This document shows positions 1 to 9,844 of a DNA stretch of 64,000 nt, in pieces; the stretch's first letter is position 1, and each line of letters opens with the position of its first letter. Under the pieces are notes generated by a model. That model did not search any database. It saw only the letters and a program-made list of their open reading frames with translations, and was not told the origin of the DNA. The stretch comes from Straminergon stramineum. Taxonomy: Eukaryota; Streptophyta; Bryopsida; Hypnales; Calliergonaceae. A program made the position numbers and the translations under genes. The stretch spans positions 8,747,001-8,811,000 of the forward strand of contig OY987265.1 in the NCBI GenBank assembly GCA_963920665.1. The letters are read 5' to 3'.

Positions 1-1264
1 CAACTTACATCAAACTTGTCGTTGGTGATTTGGTGTATATTCAGTTTGTACATATTTATTATCGAGCGACTCGAGTACACTTGTTATGAATGCTTATGGA
101 TGTGATGCATGAATAAACAAAGTATGCATCCGAGGGTGAAATCAGCTCGGTTCACCCTTTGCCAATAGATGTCATGTTACAATCTGCGAGATAATGTTTT
201 CGAAATGGCACTTTGCGGTTTATTTCTCAGCGTTTAGTATCACAATGTTACTAAAATGAAGTGTTTGCAGTGCGATTTTCTTTTCCTAGGTGACTTGCAA
301 GGTAACTCTTAGACAACTTTTAAGAAAATGAGTTGATGGAAGCTCGTTTATGAAATTGTAGTAAGGTTGGGAACTGAAAAAATTCAGGAAATTGACTAAT
401 TGGAACACTTCCGAGTACAAGAGGATGATCTTAGAGAGGGAATCTCTCAAAGAATTGCAGTGTGCTATTTGAGACTCCCTTATGCTGTTTGAAATATCCA
501 GTAGCATGTCAGTATTAGACACTGCTCGAGATAGTTGCACCATGATCTCCAGCAAGCAAATCTTTTGCATTTGTTTTGGGCCAAAACTACTCTTCTTGAA
601 ACTTTTTTAATTCCACTGAAAATTATGTCAAGAGTAGTTGGGAAAGTAGTTGACTACAATTACTGGTACAGTTTGAGAGAGATTTTCATGAACACAAGGA
701 AGAATTTACTAACATCTTCTCATACAAATCTATAACCTGCTGTAAAATCTTCACAGATTGTTGCTGAGATCGCATTGAAAGATTGTTTCTTACCCCATGA
801 ATCATCCCGGCACATTGGCAACAATTTACATAATATCAAAAGTCTTGAGTATTCAAGTCCACAATTTCTTTCAAATGAATTTTTCCGGTAGGTTCCTGGA
901 AGACTTGCAAAATCTATTCAACTTTGTTCAATTGAATGTATAAATGCTCACAAAAGTGTGCACGAAATCACCACATTGCAAGATGAAGGGTAGTGCTCGT
1001 CTGAAGTCAGCGAGCGTGAAGAGTTTGGCAATGAAGGATATTCATCTACATCTGTCATTCCTCTTCGAGGTAGACTTGCTTTGAGATATCTCATGAACTA
1101 TACAATATTTGATTGTCTAGTAGAATTCTAGTACAGTACTACACAGATCTCAAAGGCTTGCTTTTATCAGAGAAAAATAATACAACTTCAGATAGGATCT
1201 AAGCGGGCAATCTGAACAAGCAGAACTCCACCTTCTTACATCTGCACGCGTTGCTGAATCTCTA
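1..1264. other. Intergenic, no supported gene
   Basis: AT-rich sequence. A minus-strand reading frame at 286-570 is open and ends just before a possible splice donor, but no family is recognisable. The continuation upstream on that strand (570-800) is broken by stops, so it may be a decayed gene or chance. Confidence 0.4.
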
Positions 1265-2673
1265 TTAGACTTGTTGGTTATCCCTGTACTGGTCGTTCTT
1301 GTTTGGTTTGTAGTCTGGATCCTTAGCCTGCAATCTTATGTATGACAGCCTATCTAAGAAGAGGTACAGAAAGGCTAAGATTCCAACATTGATACCCCAG
1401 AGGACGTACGATGCCTGCGATTTAGAATATAATTTCAGTCCCTTTGTGATGTAACTGTCTTTCAGAGAACGTTGACAGCAACATTGCAACAGAATCTCAG
1501 TAGGAAACAGAAAATTCAAGGCTCACCTTCCTCTCTCCACCACTGGGCCAACTCTCCACATATACGTCCAAGCCTTTGAAAATATTGAACCATGCGAGGA
1601 TGATTGCCGCCGTGCCGAACAGCCAGTGGACCGCATACCAAGCTGGCCTGACTGGCGTTCCCCTGCAAGGACATACAATCATGATTACGCACTTGAATTA
1701 CTTGGTTCCAGTGAATGGAGTATTCCTTGAAGTCAAGCACTTTTCAGGTTCGTGATTGAACCACCAAAAGAAACTTGCCAACGCCTACTCTATCAAGAAT
1801 GATATCTTTCATTTGATTCACTGAAACAGTGTCAGCACCTCTCCTTGATTGCGTTTAGGAACAGCACATTTGCTTACTCCTTTAGTTTACACAGAAAATT
1901 GAATGAAACACATCGAAATCCAACATGTTTGAATTGGCACTACTCTCCAAATAGTGTCTGTGTACCTTCGAGGCCTGATGAGAGCCGAGAGAGGTTGGAA
2001 CCACACCAGGACCATGACAGCCAATCCCAGTTTCACATGTGTGTTGTCCCACGTAGTAACTTCAAATTTTTGGACCGCGATGACAAATGCGATTGTGGAA
2101 AGGATCACTCCCGTCACCTGCGCATACAGACAAACGTCAATTTCGCCCTCTAAGTTGGCGAGATCTAGACCCCAAAAATTGTGACACTCATCTGCGCCAA
2201 GTTCTAATAGCTAGATCAGGTTTCAGTTCGCCTGCCCTCCATGAAAAGTGGTAAGTCGTGGAGTTCCTTCACTTTGAAGAAAATGTCGTTCACAAGAGTC
2301 AAATGTTAACTCCGTCAACATTGCAATCAACACGTAGGCTGGGGAATAATCTCTTAAAAGCAGATTCGACGAGTAGTTATACCTGAAGAGAGACGTGTGT
2401 CCAAAACCACTGCGAGAAGTAGTTCTGTCCGAATTTGGAAATCAGCACCCCAAGGGGCAGGAAGATCCCAAATGCAAGCCACATGAGCCATCCGTGAGCT
2501 TGAAACCATCCAATGGAACTCGGGTTGCCCTCGTTGGGGTCACTTTCGGCAGCAGGTGCATCAGCTTGCGCATTAGCAGCAATCATCCAACTCATCACGA
2601 GAGCCGCCACCAGCACAACACCAGCACCTCGACATTGTCCATTGCTGCTAGGAACTCGACGTGCGGCACCCAT
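1265..2673 (-). CDS. Cytochrome b561-domain transmembrane protein, four exons
   Basis: Exons on the minus strand are 2673-2383, 2117-1966, 1662-1527 and 1414-1265. All junctions have GT...AG ends and compatible phases, giving 242 residues. The product starts with an N-terminal signal or first hydrophobic segment (residues about 16-36, ending in ANAQ) and then has four to five membrane helices. Four histidines at about 60 (AHGWLMW), 93 (WTHVSLQ), 124 (NTHVKLG) and 160 (AVHWLFG) have the spacing of the two heme b pairs of the b561 fold. PLSALIRPRR and the WYAVHW motif are typical of short plant b561 proteins without a DOMON domain. By family knowledge these move electrons across a membrane, often from ascorbate; the partner and membrane are unknown here. 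An upstream in-frame ATG at 2736 would add 21 residues. The chosen start puts the hydrophobic segment near the N-terminus. The tail is charged and lysine/asparagine-rich. Confidence 0.9.
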
Positions 2674-2736
2674 CTTCAATCTACTCCCCAAGTGTAACTG
2701 ATTGCTGAGCTCAAGAATGTTGACCGGGGAGCTCAA

Positions 2737-3252
2737 GTTCGTTTCACTCGATCAACTGGAAGAGAAAACATACGGCTGGCAAAGCTTCCGGTCGTTCGCC
2801 ACACCGGACTTCAGTTGAAAGTAATATAGTGTCCACGCCGTCTAGGAGAGCGGCTGAAAGTAATGTAACAGTGGCGTGGACTCGTGGCCACCACGGGTCT
2901 TATGAGGGCGCATCTGGGGAAGAATTGGGTACTTGTCTGTTTAATTGATGAGGGCTCATTGTGGATGCACTTTACTCCATGTGGATGTCCAGAATCAGCA
3001 GAGTCCAAATCGAGTTTGCAGCCTGCCGGTCGTCAAACTCGTCACAGATGACCTAGGGAAATTGAAAGCACTTCGGGGAAGACATCTTCGAGTGAAGGCT
3101 CCACTACCAACCCCTGCACGGGGCGGCTAGCTGGTAATAATCCCATCAAAGCATTCACTTGTGTGAGCGGAGATGCACTTATGTAAGAACGGTTTTCGAT
3201 GAAACTGTAAATGCGCACTCCTCGGTAATGAATGTGTCCAGTTTATTTTTGT
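2737..3252. other. Intergenic, upstream region of the b561 gene
   Basis: This should hold the promoter of the minus-strand b561 gene, but no clear TATA box is seen. A small inverted repeat (GTCCACGCC at 2831 and its complement at 2873) lies about 160 bp upstream of the chosen start. No gene is supported. Confidence 0.4.
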
Positions 3253-3334
3253 ATTTTTTTGGACACAAATGAAACGGAATTTCATTGCAGAGATCAAATT
3301 ATAACGCCTGCCAGCCACAAGTGGCCTGGCAGGA
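3253..3334 (-). repeat. Retroposon 3' tail, hairpin type
   Basis: Read on the minus strand, a palindromic CCTGCCAGGCCACTTGTGGC block is followed by a CTCTGCA spacer, the hairpin ATGAAATTCCGTTTCATTTG, GTGTC and an A-rich end. The same arrangement recurs at 9.6 kb and 57.1 kb, with diverged relatives elsewhere, so it is the 3' end of a LINE- or SINE-type family. The body is not recognisable. Confidence 0.7.
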
Positions 3335-3626
3335 GGGAAAAAAGAAAAAAGAGAAAAGCACAGACCCACATTGCCCACCCGACCCAGATCAAAAGCCCAA
3401 CAACCACCCAGGCGAAGCGCAGAGAGAATGTAGAGTGGGCCAAATGTCATCAAGTTCGAAATGCATGATCTCCAGTAACTATCCGACTTGGCGCTTTCGC
3501 ATACCCCATCGTCAGTTTCCATCTTCGAATCCTCCTGAAATCGTGCCGCCACCTCTGCAAACCCCGTCGTTCCTCATTCCCCGGAATAGCGAACAGGCGA
3601 CATGTTTCTCACTCGTTAGGGCACCG

Positions 3627-3817
3627 CAGCTTGCGCGACGTTAAACCTTCCCCGCCGAGCTTTTTCCGCGCTCAGCTGGCAGTCTGCGGCAGTCTGCGTG
3701 GCAGGGAGAGTCCGCTCGCCCACTCGAACTCTCGTCCGCCTCCCTTCCGTCCTTCGTCCGTTCGGAGCGCAGCTGGTCGTCCCAAAATTTCAGGCGTCTT
3801 CTTCTAGCGATGGGGTT
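3627..3817 (-). repeat. GC-rich duplicated segment, copy 1
   Basis: The minus strand of this segment matches the plus strand of 5840-6035 at roughly 80-85% by eye, including blocks around ACGGACGAAGGACGGAAGG and CACGCAGACTGCCGCAGACT. Both copies can be read as RR-LK-WDD-LR-ERTKDGR, but indels break the shared frame after that, so conserved coding is doubtful. It may be a duplicated promoter or leader. The two copies form an inverted pair about 2 kb apart. Confidence 0.65.
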
Positions 3818-3820
3818 CGA

Positions 3821-4140
3821 TAGAGCATCACCACCCGTCTTGCAAAATGCGGGGTGATTTGGCTTGCAAATTGTGGGGACATCCAATTTGCAAGCCAAAC
3901 CGCCCCATCCATAGCATGCTATAAGTTCCCAAATTTGGACCACTTTGCAAGGTCCATCCAAAGGGCTATAGCGCTAAAGGTCCATGTTTTGGGGGAAAGT
4001 GCCGGTGCTCTTGTCTCATGCGGTTTGAAAGCTATGTTTTTGTTTGCACACACATCCCCCCATTTTACAAGCCACCCAAGGCTTTTGGCCTGACCTCTTA
4101 ACAAGTTCATCCATTTTGCAAGACGGGTAGGGATGCTCTA
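3821..4140. mobile_element. MITE with about 29-bp terminal inverted repeats
   Basis: The left end TAGAGCATC followed by ACCACCCGTCTTGCAAAATG is matched by the complement of the right end (TAGAGCATC then CCTACCCGTCTTGCAAAATG), about 27 of 29 positions. The ends can be read as a TA duplication flanking GAGCATC. It has no coding capacity. An internal palindrome (GGCTTGCAAATT and its complement) lies near 3861-3900. The superfamily is uncertain; Tc1/mariner-like or hAT-like are both possible. Confidence 0.8.
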
Positions 4141-5151
4141 AAGTAACAGAAACTCCAGTTTTTACAAAGCTTGAAGCTAATCAAATCTATGATTTATAGG
4201 TACATCACTTATTCTCATGCATTCCAGTGTACTAATGTTGTGTTGTTTTGCATGTGATGTTCTATTTTTGCTTAGTTGTGATGTTTGTTGTTGTTTGAAT
4301 TGTCCAAATAAGATGAATAAACGCAAAGGAGAGCTCTACATCATGGAGATCTAGAATCACTTGAACTCTACACTACTATTTCACTGACTTCTTTTAGATT
4401 AGTTGCTGAAGGTAGATGCTATCTCACACTCTATTTTAGAGTCGAAATGAGGGGCCTTAAGCTGCACACAATTCATAGACAAGTTCAATAACATTGAAGA
4501 AAGAGAGAGTTTGCAAAGAAAAAACTACTAGATAAGTGCCCCTTCGTAGGTCGTGAAAGGTGGATCCAACCACACATATTAAAATGCATATTGTTTAATG
4601 TGCATAAATGTCTATGGGAAGGGTGAACTTGTCCCTCAACTTGTCCTTGAACATGTGCCTAAAACTTGAGTTGGTAGCTGGATTGTCATGTTTAATGTAT
4701 GTAACCAATCTTTTGCAAGTCCTGCATCATGTGCAACTGCAACCCCGAGGCGTCGGCACTCATCATCTCCAACAAGTCGAGTTGTTTCTTCTATGATACA
4801 GAGCTTCTAAGTGTTTAGGTCAACAAACTCAAAGAATAACTCAAAGAATTTCAAACCTCAGCATGCCAACTCTCCGAAACAAACAATGTCTCCTTCAATG
4901 GGTAGTACAATTCATAAACAAGCATAGTTTATTCCTCTGCTTTGATGGTTTAAAAATAACTGATTAAATTGTGAAATACATCTTTCAAATGAATTATATT
5001 TTAGGTCCCTAGAATCAATGAAGTCTGTTGCATGGGTTCTTCAAAAAATAATAAAATTGAACCCCACAATGGTTCAAAATGGATAACTTGAAACTGATAA
5101 AAGAAAATATGGTCCCACTTTGGCCTCCTCATGTCTTAGCCTGTTTCATGA
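4141..5151. other. AT-rich intergenic sequence, nothing recognised
   Basis: No gene, RNA or structured repeat could be supported. Reading frames are short and unlike any known family. Confidence 0.5.
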
Positions 5152-5155
5152 TTAA

Positions 5156-5518
5156 CCCTTAAATGTCGACATGGATGTTTTGTGTCTAATGGATGACAAA
5201 AATGGTTGTATTGGATGTAAGGAAGTATTTTTTCATCCAATTTTTTTTTATAAATGTGAAGATGGAGACATCCTCCATCATGGACAACCAAAAATAGCAT
5301 CATTGAGTGCAATTGTATTTCTAGTGCTACAAATCGGAGCAAAGAGTCACGGAAATTGAGATACATGGTCTTAGAGCCCATATTGCCCTTCTTGAAAATT
5401 TCATGAGGGCAACTAATATTCATTTGCATGAACAATACGTTTCTGTGCAGTCAGCACCTAATCTTGAACAATTTGTAGCCCGCCTTTTTCCCATGGTGAC
5501 TAGTCTGACATTTAAGGG
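5156..5518. mobile_element. TTAA-flanked MITE, type A
   Basis: This 363-bp element starts CCCTTAAATGTC and ends with the exact complement of those 12 bases. It has TTAA immediately outside each end (5152-5155 and 5519-5522). There is no coding capacity. TTAA targets with CCC...GGG ends are the pattern of piggyBac-type transposition (family knowledge; assignment is inference). The right TTAA is shared with the next element. Confidence 0.75.
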
Positions 5519-5522
5519 TTAA

Positions 5523-5736
5523 CCCTTGAACACCGGGCTGGTGACTGTGGAAATCAGCCATTTTGGAACCATGTGACATCATCCACTTTAGAAAAAACAT
5601 AAATACTCATTGGGAGTCAAACTACTATAGAAGATCTTCCCTTTCCACCCCTAATTCTGAGGATGAATAGTTGCTAAATAGGAGAATTCCTTGTCATTCA
5701 TCGGACAATAATCGTCCACCACGCGTCGTTCAAGGG
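5523..5736 (+). mobile_element. TTAA-flanked MITE, type B, copy 1
   Basis: A 214-bp element running from CCCTTGAAC to its complement GTTCAAGGG. It is flanked by TTAA on the left (shared with type A) and TTGA on the right, taken as a mutated TTAA. Related copies are at 6827-7244 (same strand) and at 46735-46958 and 57445-57684 (opposite strand), which helps define the boundaries. Confidence 0.75.
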
Positions 5737-5839
5737 TTGAATATGGAACTGAATCCGCTGAAGGAGTCCCTCATATTGCCCCTCAGTTTCCAGTCCCGTG
5801 AAAACAGGAGTTTCTGCCACCTTAAATTACTGCGAACCC

Positions 5840-6035
5840 CATCGAGTGGAAGAAGACACCTGAAAAATTGGGACGACGAGCTGCGCGCCGAACGGACGAA
5901 GGACGGAAGGGGGGGCGGACGAGAGTTTGAGGACGAGCCCTGGGCGAACAGACTCTCCCTGCCACGCAGACTGCCGCAGACTGCCCCGGAAAAAGCTCGG
6001 TGGGGGAGGTTTAAGTTAACGTCGCGCCTGAAGCT
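5840..6035 (+). repeat. GC-rich duplicated segment, copy 2
   Basis: Inverted partner of 3627-3817. It begins near GAACCCCATCGAGTGGAAGA and runs through the AACGGACGAAGGACGGAAGG block to the GGTTTAAGTTAACGTCGCGC end. An open frame covers it (5671-6048), but the copies do not keep a common frame throughout, so no protein is claimed. Confidence 0.65.
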
Positions 6036-6177
6036 AAGTTACAGGTGAGTGAAAAGAGCCACGAACGACAAGACGGGGGCCTTGATTAACATAACATAGT
6101 AAGCTTAAGATTAGATCAGTTCAGCCTCTGCTGAGTGAGAAGCGGCAGAGGTCCCAATTTCTAAATCCCTGCCTTAA

Positions 6178-6814
6178 CCCCTAAATGCCCAAGGCCTGTT
6201 TGGAGCTCCTTGAAATTTGCTCTAAATTGAACAAAAAGTCAACATTTTCTTAAGGTGTACCAATTTCTTTTGAATTGTAACCATACAAAGTCAAACTAGA
6301 CATGTTAGAGATCACATAGGAAAAGAAAACATAACAATATCACTTATAGATCGAAAGATTATAATGTTTGATCATGAAGGTGTAAAAATTGTGAAAAATT
6401 TTCAATTCACTTTTTGCATGTCAACTCTAAAAAGTTGGTCACTAAAAAAATATGAGGTTATAGGGCCTAGCATGCACAACCCCATTTAATTTACGGTTTT
6501 TCAAAATCCATTCTACAATTTTTTTAAATGAATTTCTAATGCGATTTTGCCTCCAAGATCTAGTGTATTTGAGGCTCATTTTCAAGAGCCCTCAACACTA
6601 CGAGAAGTCAAGATTGCAATGGGCATCCTTGCACTAAATCTTCAATAGAAAAATCATAATCCTTTCTTTTTCAGATCAACTTTTTGATCCTAAAACTAGA
6701 CTTAAAAAAAAATTCTCCAAAAATATAAACTAATAATAATAGCAATTTGGTTGGATTTTACTTAACTTCAAAGTTTTCAAAACACCAGAATCTGGTGCCT
6801 TGGGCATTTAGGGG
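6178..6814 (+). mobile_element. TTAA-flanked MITE, type C, full copy
   Basis: A 637-bp element with an 18-bp perfect terminal inverted repeat, CCCCTAAATGCCCAAGGC, and TTAA on both sides (6174-6177 and 6815-6818). The interior is AT-rich and non-coding. A truncated copy in opposite orientation lies at 42296-42630. GCC also lies outside both TTAA sites, so a longer duplication cannot be fully excluded for this copy, but the other elements do not show it. Confidence 0.85.
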
Positions 6815-6826
6815 TTAAGCCTTTAA

Positions 6827-7244
6827 CCCTGGAACACTGGATTGGTGACCGTGGAAATTAGGCATTTTGGATTTTGGAACCATGTGACATCATTCACTTT
6901 TTTAAAATCAAAAATACTCATCGTGAGTCAAACTATTGTACATAGGATAGGGGTATTAAGGGGACCAAAAAATTAAAGGGGCTGATTGTAAAAAACTACA
7001 GATGTTTGAAACATGATGTACATCCTTGTACACTTCAATAACAACTCATGTAAAATGAAGGTAGATATTTATATAGTGTGGAATGTCAATTAATTAGTAG
7101 GGGTCCCCTTAATAACCCTATTTAGTGTAGATGATCTCCCCTTTCCACTCATAATTTCGAAGATGAATAGTTGCAATTTAGTCCTACAAAGGAGAGTTCC
7201 TTGACATTCATTGGACAAAAAACATCCACCTCATCGTTTAGGGG
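6827..7244 (+). mobile_element. TTAA-flanked MITE, type B, copy 2, split by a nested element
   Basis: Left flank TTAA (6823-6826), then CCCTGGAACACTGG, aligning with copy 1 through the GACATCAT and AGTCAAACTA blocks. The alignment is interrupted at 6941-7127 and resumes at GATGATCTCC. The right end GTTTAGGGGG has a degraded TTAA, so the last few bases are approximate. Confidence 0.7.
6941..7127. mobile_element. Nested 187-bp MITE inside type B copy 2
   Basis: The ends CATAGGATAGGGG and the complement CACTAAATAGGGT continue into a shared TATTAAGGGGACC stretch; 21 of 26 terminal positions pair. Compared with the unbroken copy at 5523-5736, the inserted sequence is bounded by TA (or GTA), consistent with a Tc1/mariner-like TA duplication. 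Confidence 0.7.
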
Positions 7245-7259
7245 GTAATTTAGGCATTT

Positions 7260-8180
7260 TCTTTTCTTTTCTTTTCTTTGATATAGTGAGACCTCTTGAA
7301 CCTACATCCCTTGTTGTGTTTTGGGTACTACCACGGACTTTGTTTCTTGGCATTTGGACTTATGGTATGAAAGTTATTGGATTTCAAAGTTTTTATGAAT
7401 TAAAAAATTATTAGAAAATTATTTGTACTTTTATTTTGGCTTTGGCAATAGCACAATAGCTCAAGGCACACTAGTCTATACCTTATATGAGTTTGTTTGT
7501 TTGTTACGTTGAGATCTCGTGGACCGTGCATCCCAAGGTCATGTTTTTAATACCATCAGAAAAAACTTGGCAAGGAGGGATGGATAGCTTTGTTTTCTGG
7601 TGTTTGGACATATAGTGTGAAAGTTATAGATTTTGGAATTATTTTTGGATTGAAAATTTAAAAATTACTTTTATTTTGATTGTGGCAAGGGCACAAGGCA
7701 CACTAGTATACTTTAAATGAGTTTGTTTGTTTGTTTTGTTTGTTACATTAAAATCTCCAAGATTGCATGTCTTTAGGTTGTGTTCTTGATACCATTGGAA
7801 AGCTTTCGCAAGGAGGGGTGCATGGGCTTTAAATTGTTTCATGGCATTTGGACCTACGGTGTGAAAGATATCGAAGTTTGAAATTCTTATGAATTGAAAA
7901 ATTAGAAAATTGATTTTATTTTTATTTTTATTGTAGCAATGGCATATGACAAATTATTCTATATCTTTAATGAGGGTATTTGTTTGTTTTGTTTGTTTGT
8001 TATGGTGAGATCTTTTGGACCATGAGTCCCCTAGGCACATTCTTAGAACCATTTGAAAGTTCTTGGTGAAGAAGGGAGCTTGGACTTTGTTTTGTGGCAT
8101 TCCAACTCATGATAAGAAAACATATTCAATTTTGCAATTTTATGGATAAAAAATTAGAAAATTATTTTTATTTTTAATTT
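7260..8180 (+). repeat. Satellite-like tandem repeat, ~240-bp unit, left block
   Basis: About three and a half diverged units. Each carries GTGGCAATAGCACAAGGCAC-like sequence, an ACACTAGT block, a run of GTTTGTTTGTTTG, a GAGATCTC-GGACC block, a CAAGGAGGG block and GTGAAAGTTAT. Units start near 7436, 7676 and 7921, with a partial one before. The same unit returns in opposite orientation at 15880-17045. No reading frame is conserved. Confidence 0.7.
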
Positions 8181-9300
8181 ATTAAATTGTGGCAATAACA
8201 CATAGCACACTAGTTTAGAATGAAAAACAATAAGGTTTGTAGTAGGGCATCCACAACAACACATAGATCAATTGAAGACATGCAATGAATGGAATGTAGA
8301 CACTAGAATGAAGTCACCATCAACACCTTATTATTTTTGTTTCCATTATGGCACAACATAGTAAAATGAGCCAATGGTCCTCACCATGTTGGATAGGGAT
8401 TATACCTTCCTACATATTTGGGAAGGACTTATCAGTTCATTCAAAGATTGTTGTTGGCTAAAGAGTCATATAAAACAGTTATGTTCATTGCAAGGGTCCC
8501 ATTTTCAAGGATGCAAAGGAGACCTTGCCTCATTGGTAGACAACAATGCCATGGGGAATGTTAAAAGTTTTTTTAGATGATTTTGCCTTGATAATATGGG
8601 AATCACGAGAAAGAGGTAAACAAACTACATCCAATTTTCCAAAAATTCATCGTTGATAAACTATAAAGTAACCAAGCATGGCAATCCAATAACTACTTAA
8701 AGATGAGACAAATCAATCTCCATCTACCAAACAACATAACATTATTAACCAACCCAAACCATTCCCCCTTGGATAATCCCTCTGTGAATTTTTGAGAGTG
8801 AATTTTGTTTAATATGTTAGGATTCATTGGTTGGCTAAGAACTTGCAATACTTAGAGGGTTCCCACTTTTTTGGGGGAGCAAAATAGCCCTTGCAGTGGT
8901 TAATGATATTATATAACTAGGGGGGGCAATTTATGCAAACTTTGGGTTTCGATGGGAACTCCATTACACCATTGATTTCATTCCAAAGGAATAACTTTGA
9001 AGCTATAGAACCTCCAGTGGCAAAGATTAGAGCCATCTCTAAGAAAACTAGCACCAAACTAAATAATTAGGTTGCCTTAACAATTAGGTTGCCTTATCCC
9101 AAGAAAGTTACTTTAGAAGCCATCAAAGTCAACAAATATTTCTCCAAATACCTACATTTGCACAATTGGAGGTTCGTGAGTCCCAATTACACCAACACCT
9201 AATTCAGAAGTAGTGCATTCTAGTACAACAACAATAAATATTTCTATAGTCCCCAAATGTCAAGACATTATTGAGGGTCAAGCTAATTTCTAATTTCACT
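8181..9300. other. AT-rich intergenic sequence, nothing recognised
   Basis: Short chance frames only. No gene or clear repeat boundary was seen. Confidence 0.45.
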
Positions 9301-9535
9301 ATTCACTGTAGAGACTGAGATTGAAATTAGCCAACGAAGAAGCTGGCGGGGTGCTTTAGCAAGGGCCAGCTTAGCAGTCAGACGCCGGCATCGAGAGCCG
9401 TTGCCAACTCGCCATCGGGAGACGTCGGTGCTCCCCTTCGCCGCCTTGTCCCGAGAAACAAGACCGTACGTTGTTCAGTTACACACTCGTCAGAGGAGAC
9501 TGACGGATTGCAACTCCTGTAGTGATTTGTATTTC
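9300..9535. other. Small GC-rich island of unknown origin
   Basis: About 200 bp of GC-rich sequence stands out in an AT-rich setting. It has no long frame and no recognisable domain. It may be a leftover gene or promoter fragment carried by a repeat. Confidence 0.35.
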
Positions 9536-9604
9536 ATTAAGTTAACTTAACATAGTTTTCGGCACCTCAAAAAGAGATGCACAGTACTGTACAATAATAC
9601 ACAC

Positions 9605-9658
9605 ACTTTTTCTTTTTCTTTTTTTGACACAAATGAAACGGAATTTCATTGCACGAGT
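9605..9658 (-). repeat. Retroposon 3' tail, hairpin type
   Basis: On the minus strand it carries TGCA, the hairpin ATGAAATTCCGTTTCATTTG, GTGTC and then an A-rich run with G interruptions. The core is identical to the copies at 3.3 and 57.1 kb. The upstream GCCACTTGTGGC block is absent, so this is a shorter fragment. Confidence 0.65.
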
Positions 9659-9844
9659 AAAATTACGGAATACACACACTTTGACAGTGGATCTGAGCGA
9701 TCCCCGGCAGGTTTTGCACACTAATAACTTTGAAAGTGAACCTGAATGAAGCCGGTAGTATTTGTACACTACCTTCGAAAATAAATCTGCTTGTTTTTGG
9801 AAATTTTTGATTTCCCAAATTTTCTCTAGATTTGTAGTTCATTA

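Noticed and set aside
3127..3552. Minus-strand frame of 141 residues as a protein gene
   Set aside because: It runs through a retroposon tail (the MKFRFICVQKN part is the hairpin read as protein) and has no domain.
5671..6048. 125-residue frame over the GC-rich duplicated segment
   Set aside because: The inverted copy at 3627-3817 loses the frame through indels, so selection on protein is not supported.
7260..8180. CRISPR-like array
   Set aside because: The repeated units are long, diverged and contiguous, without short identical repeats and unique spacers.
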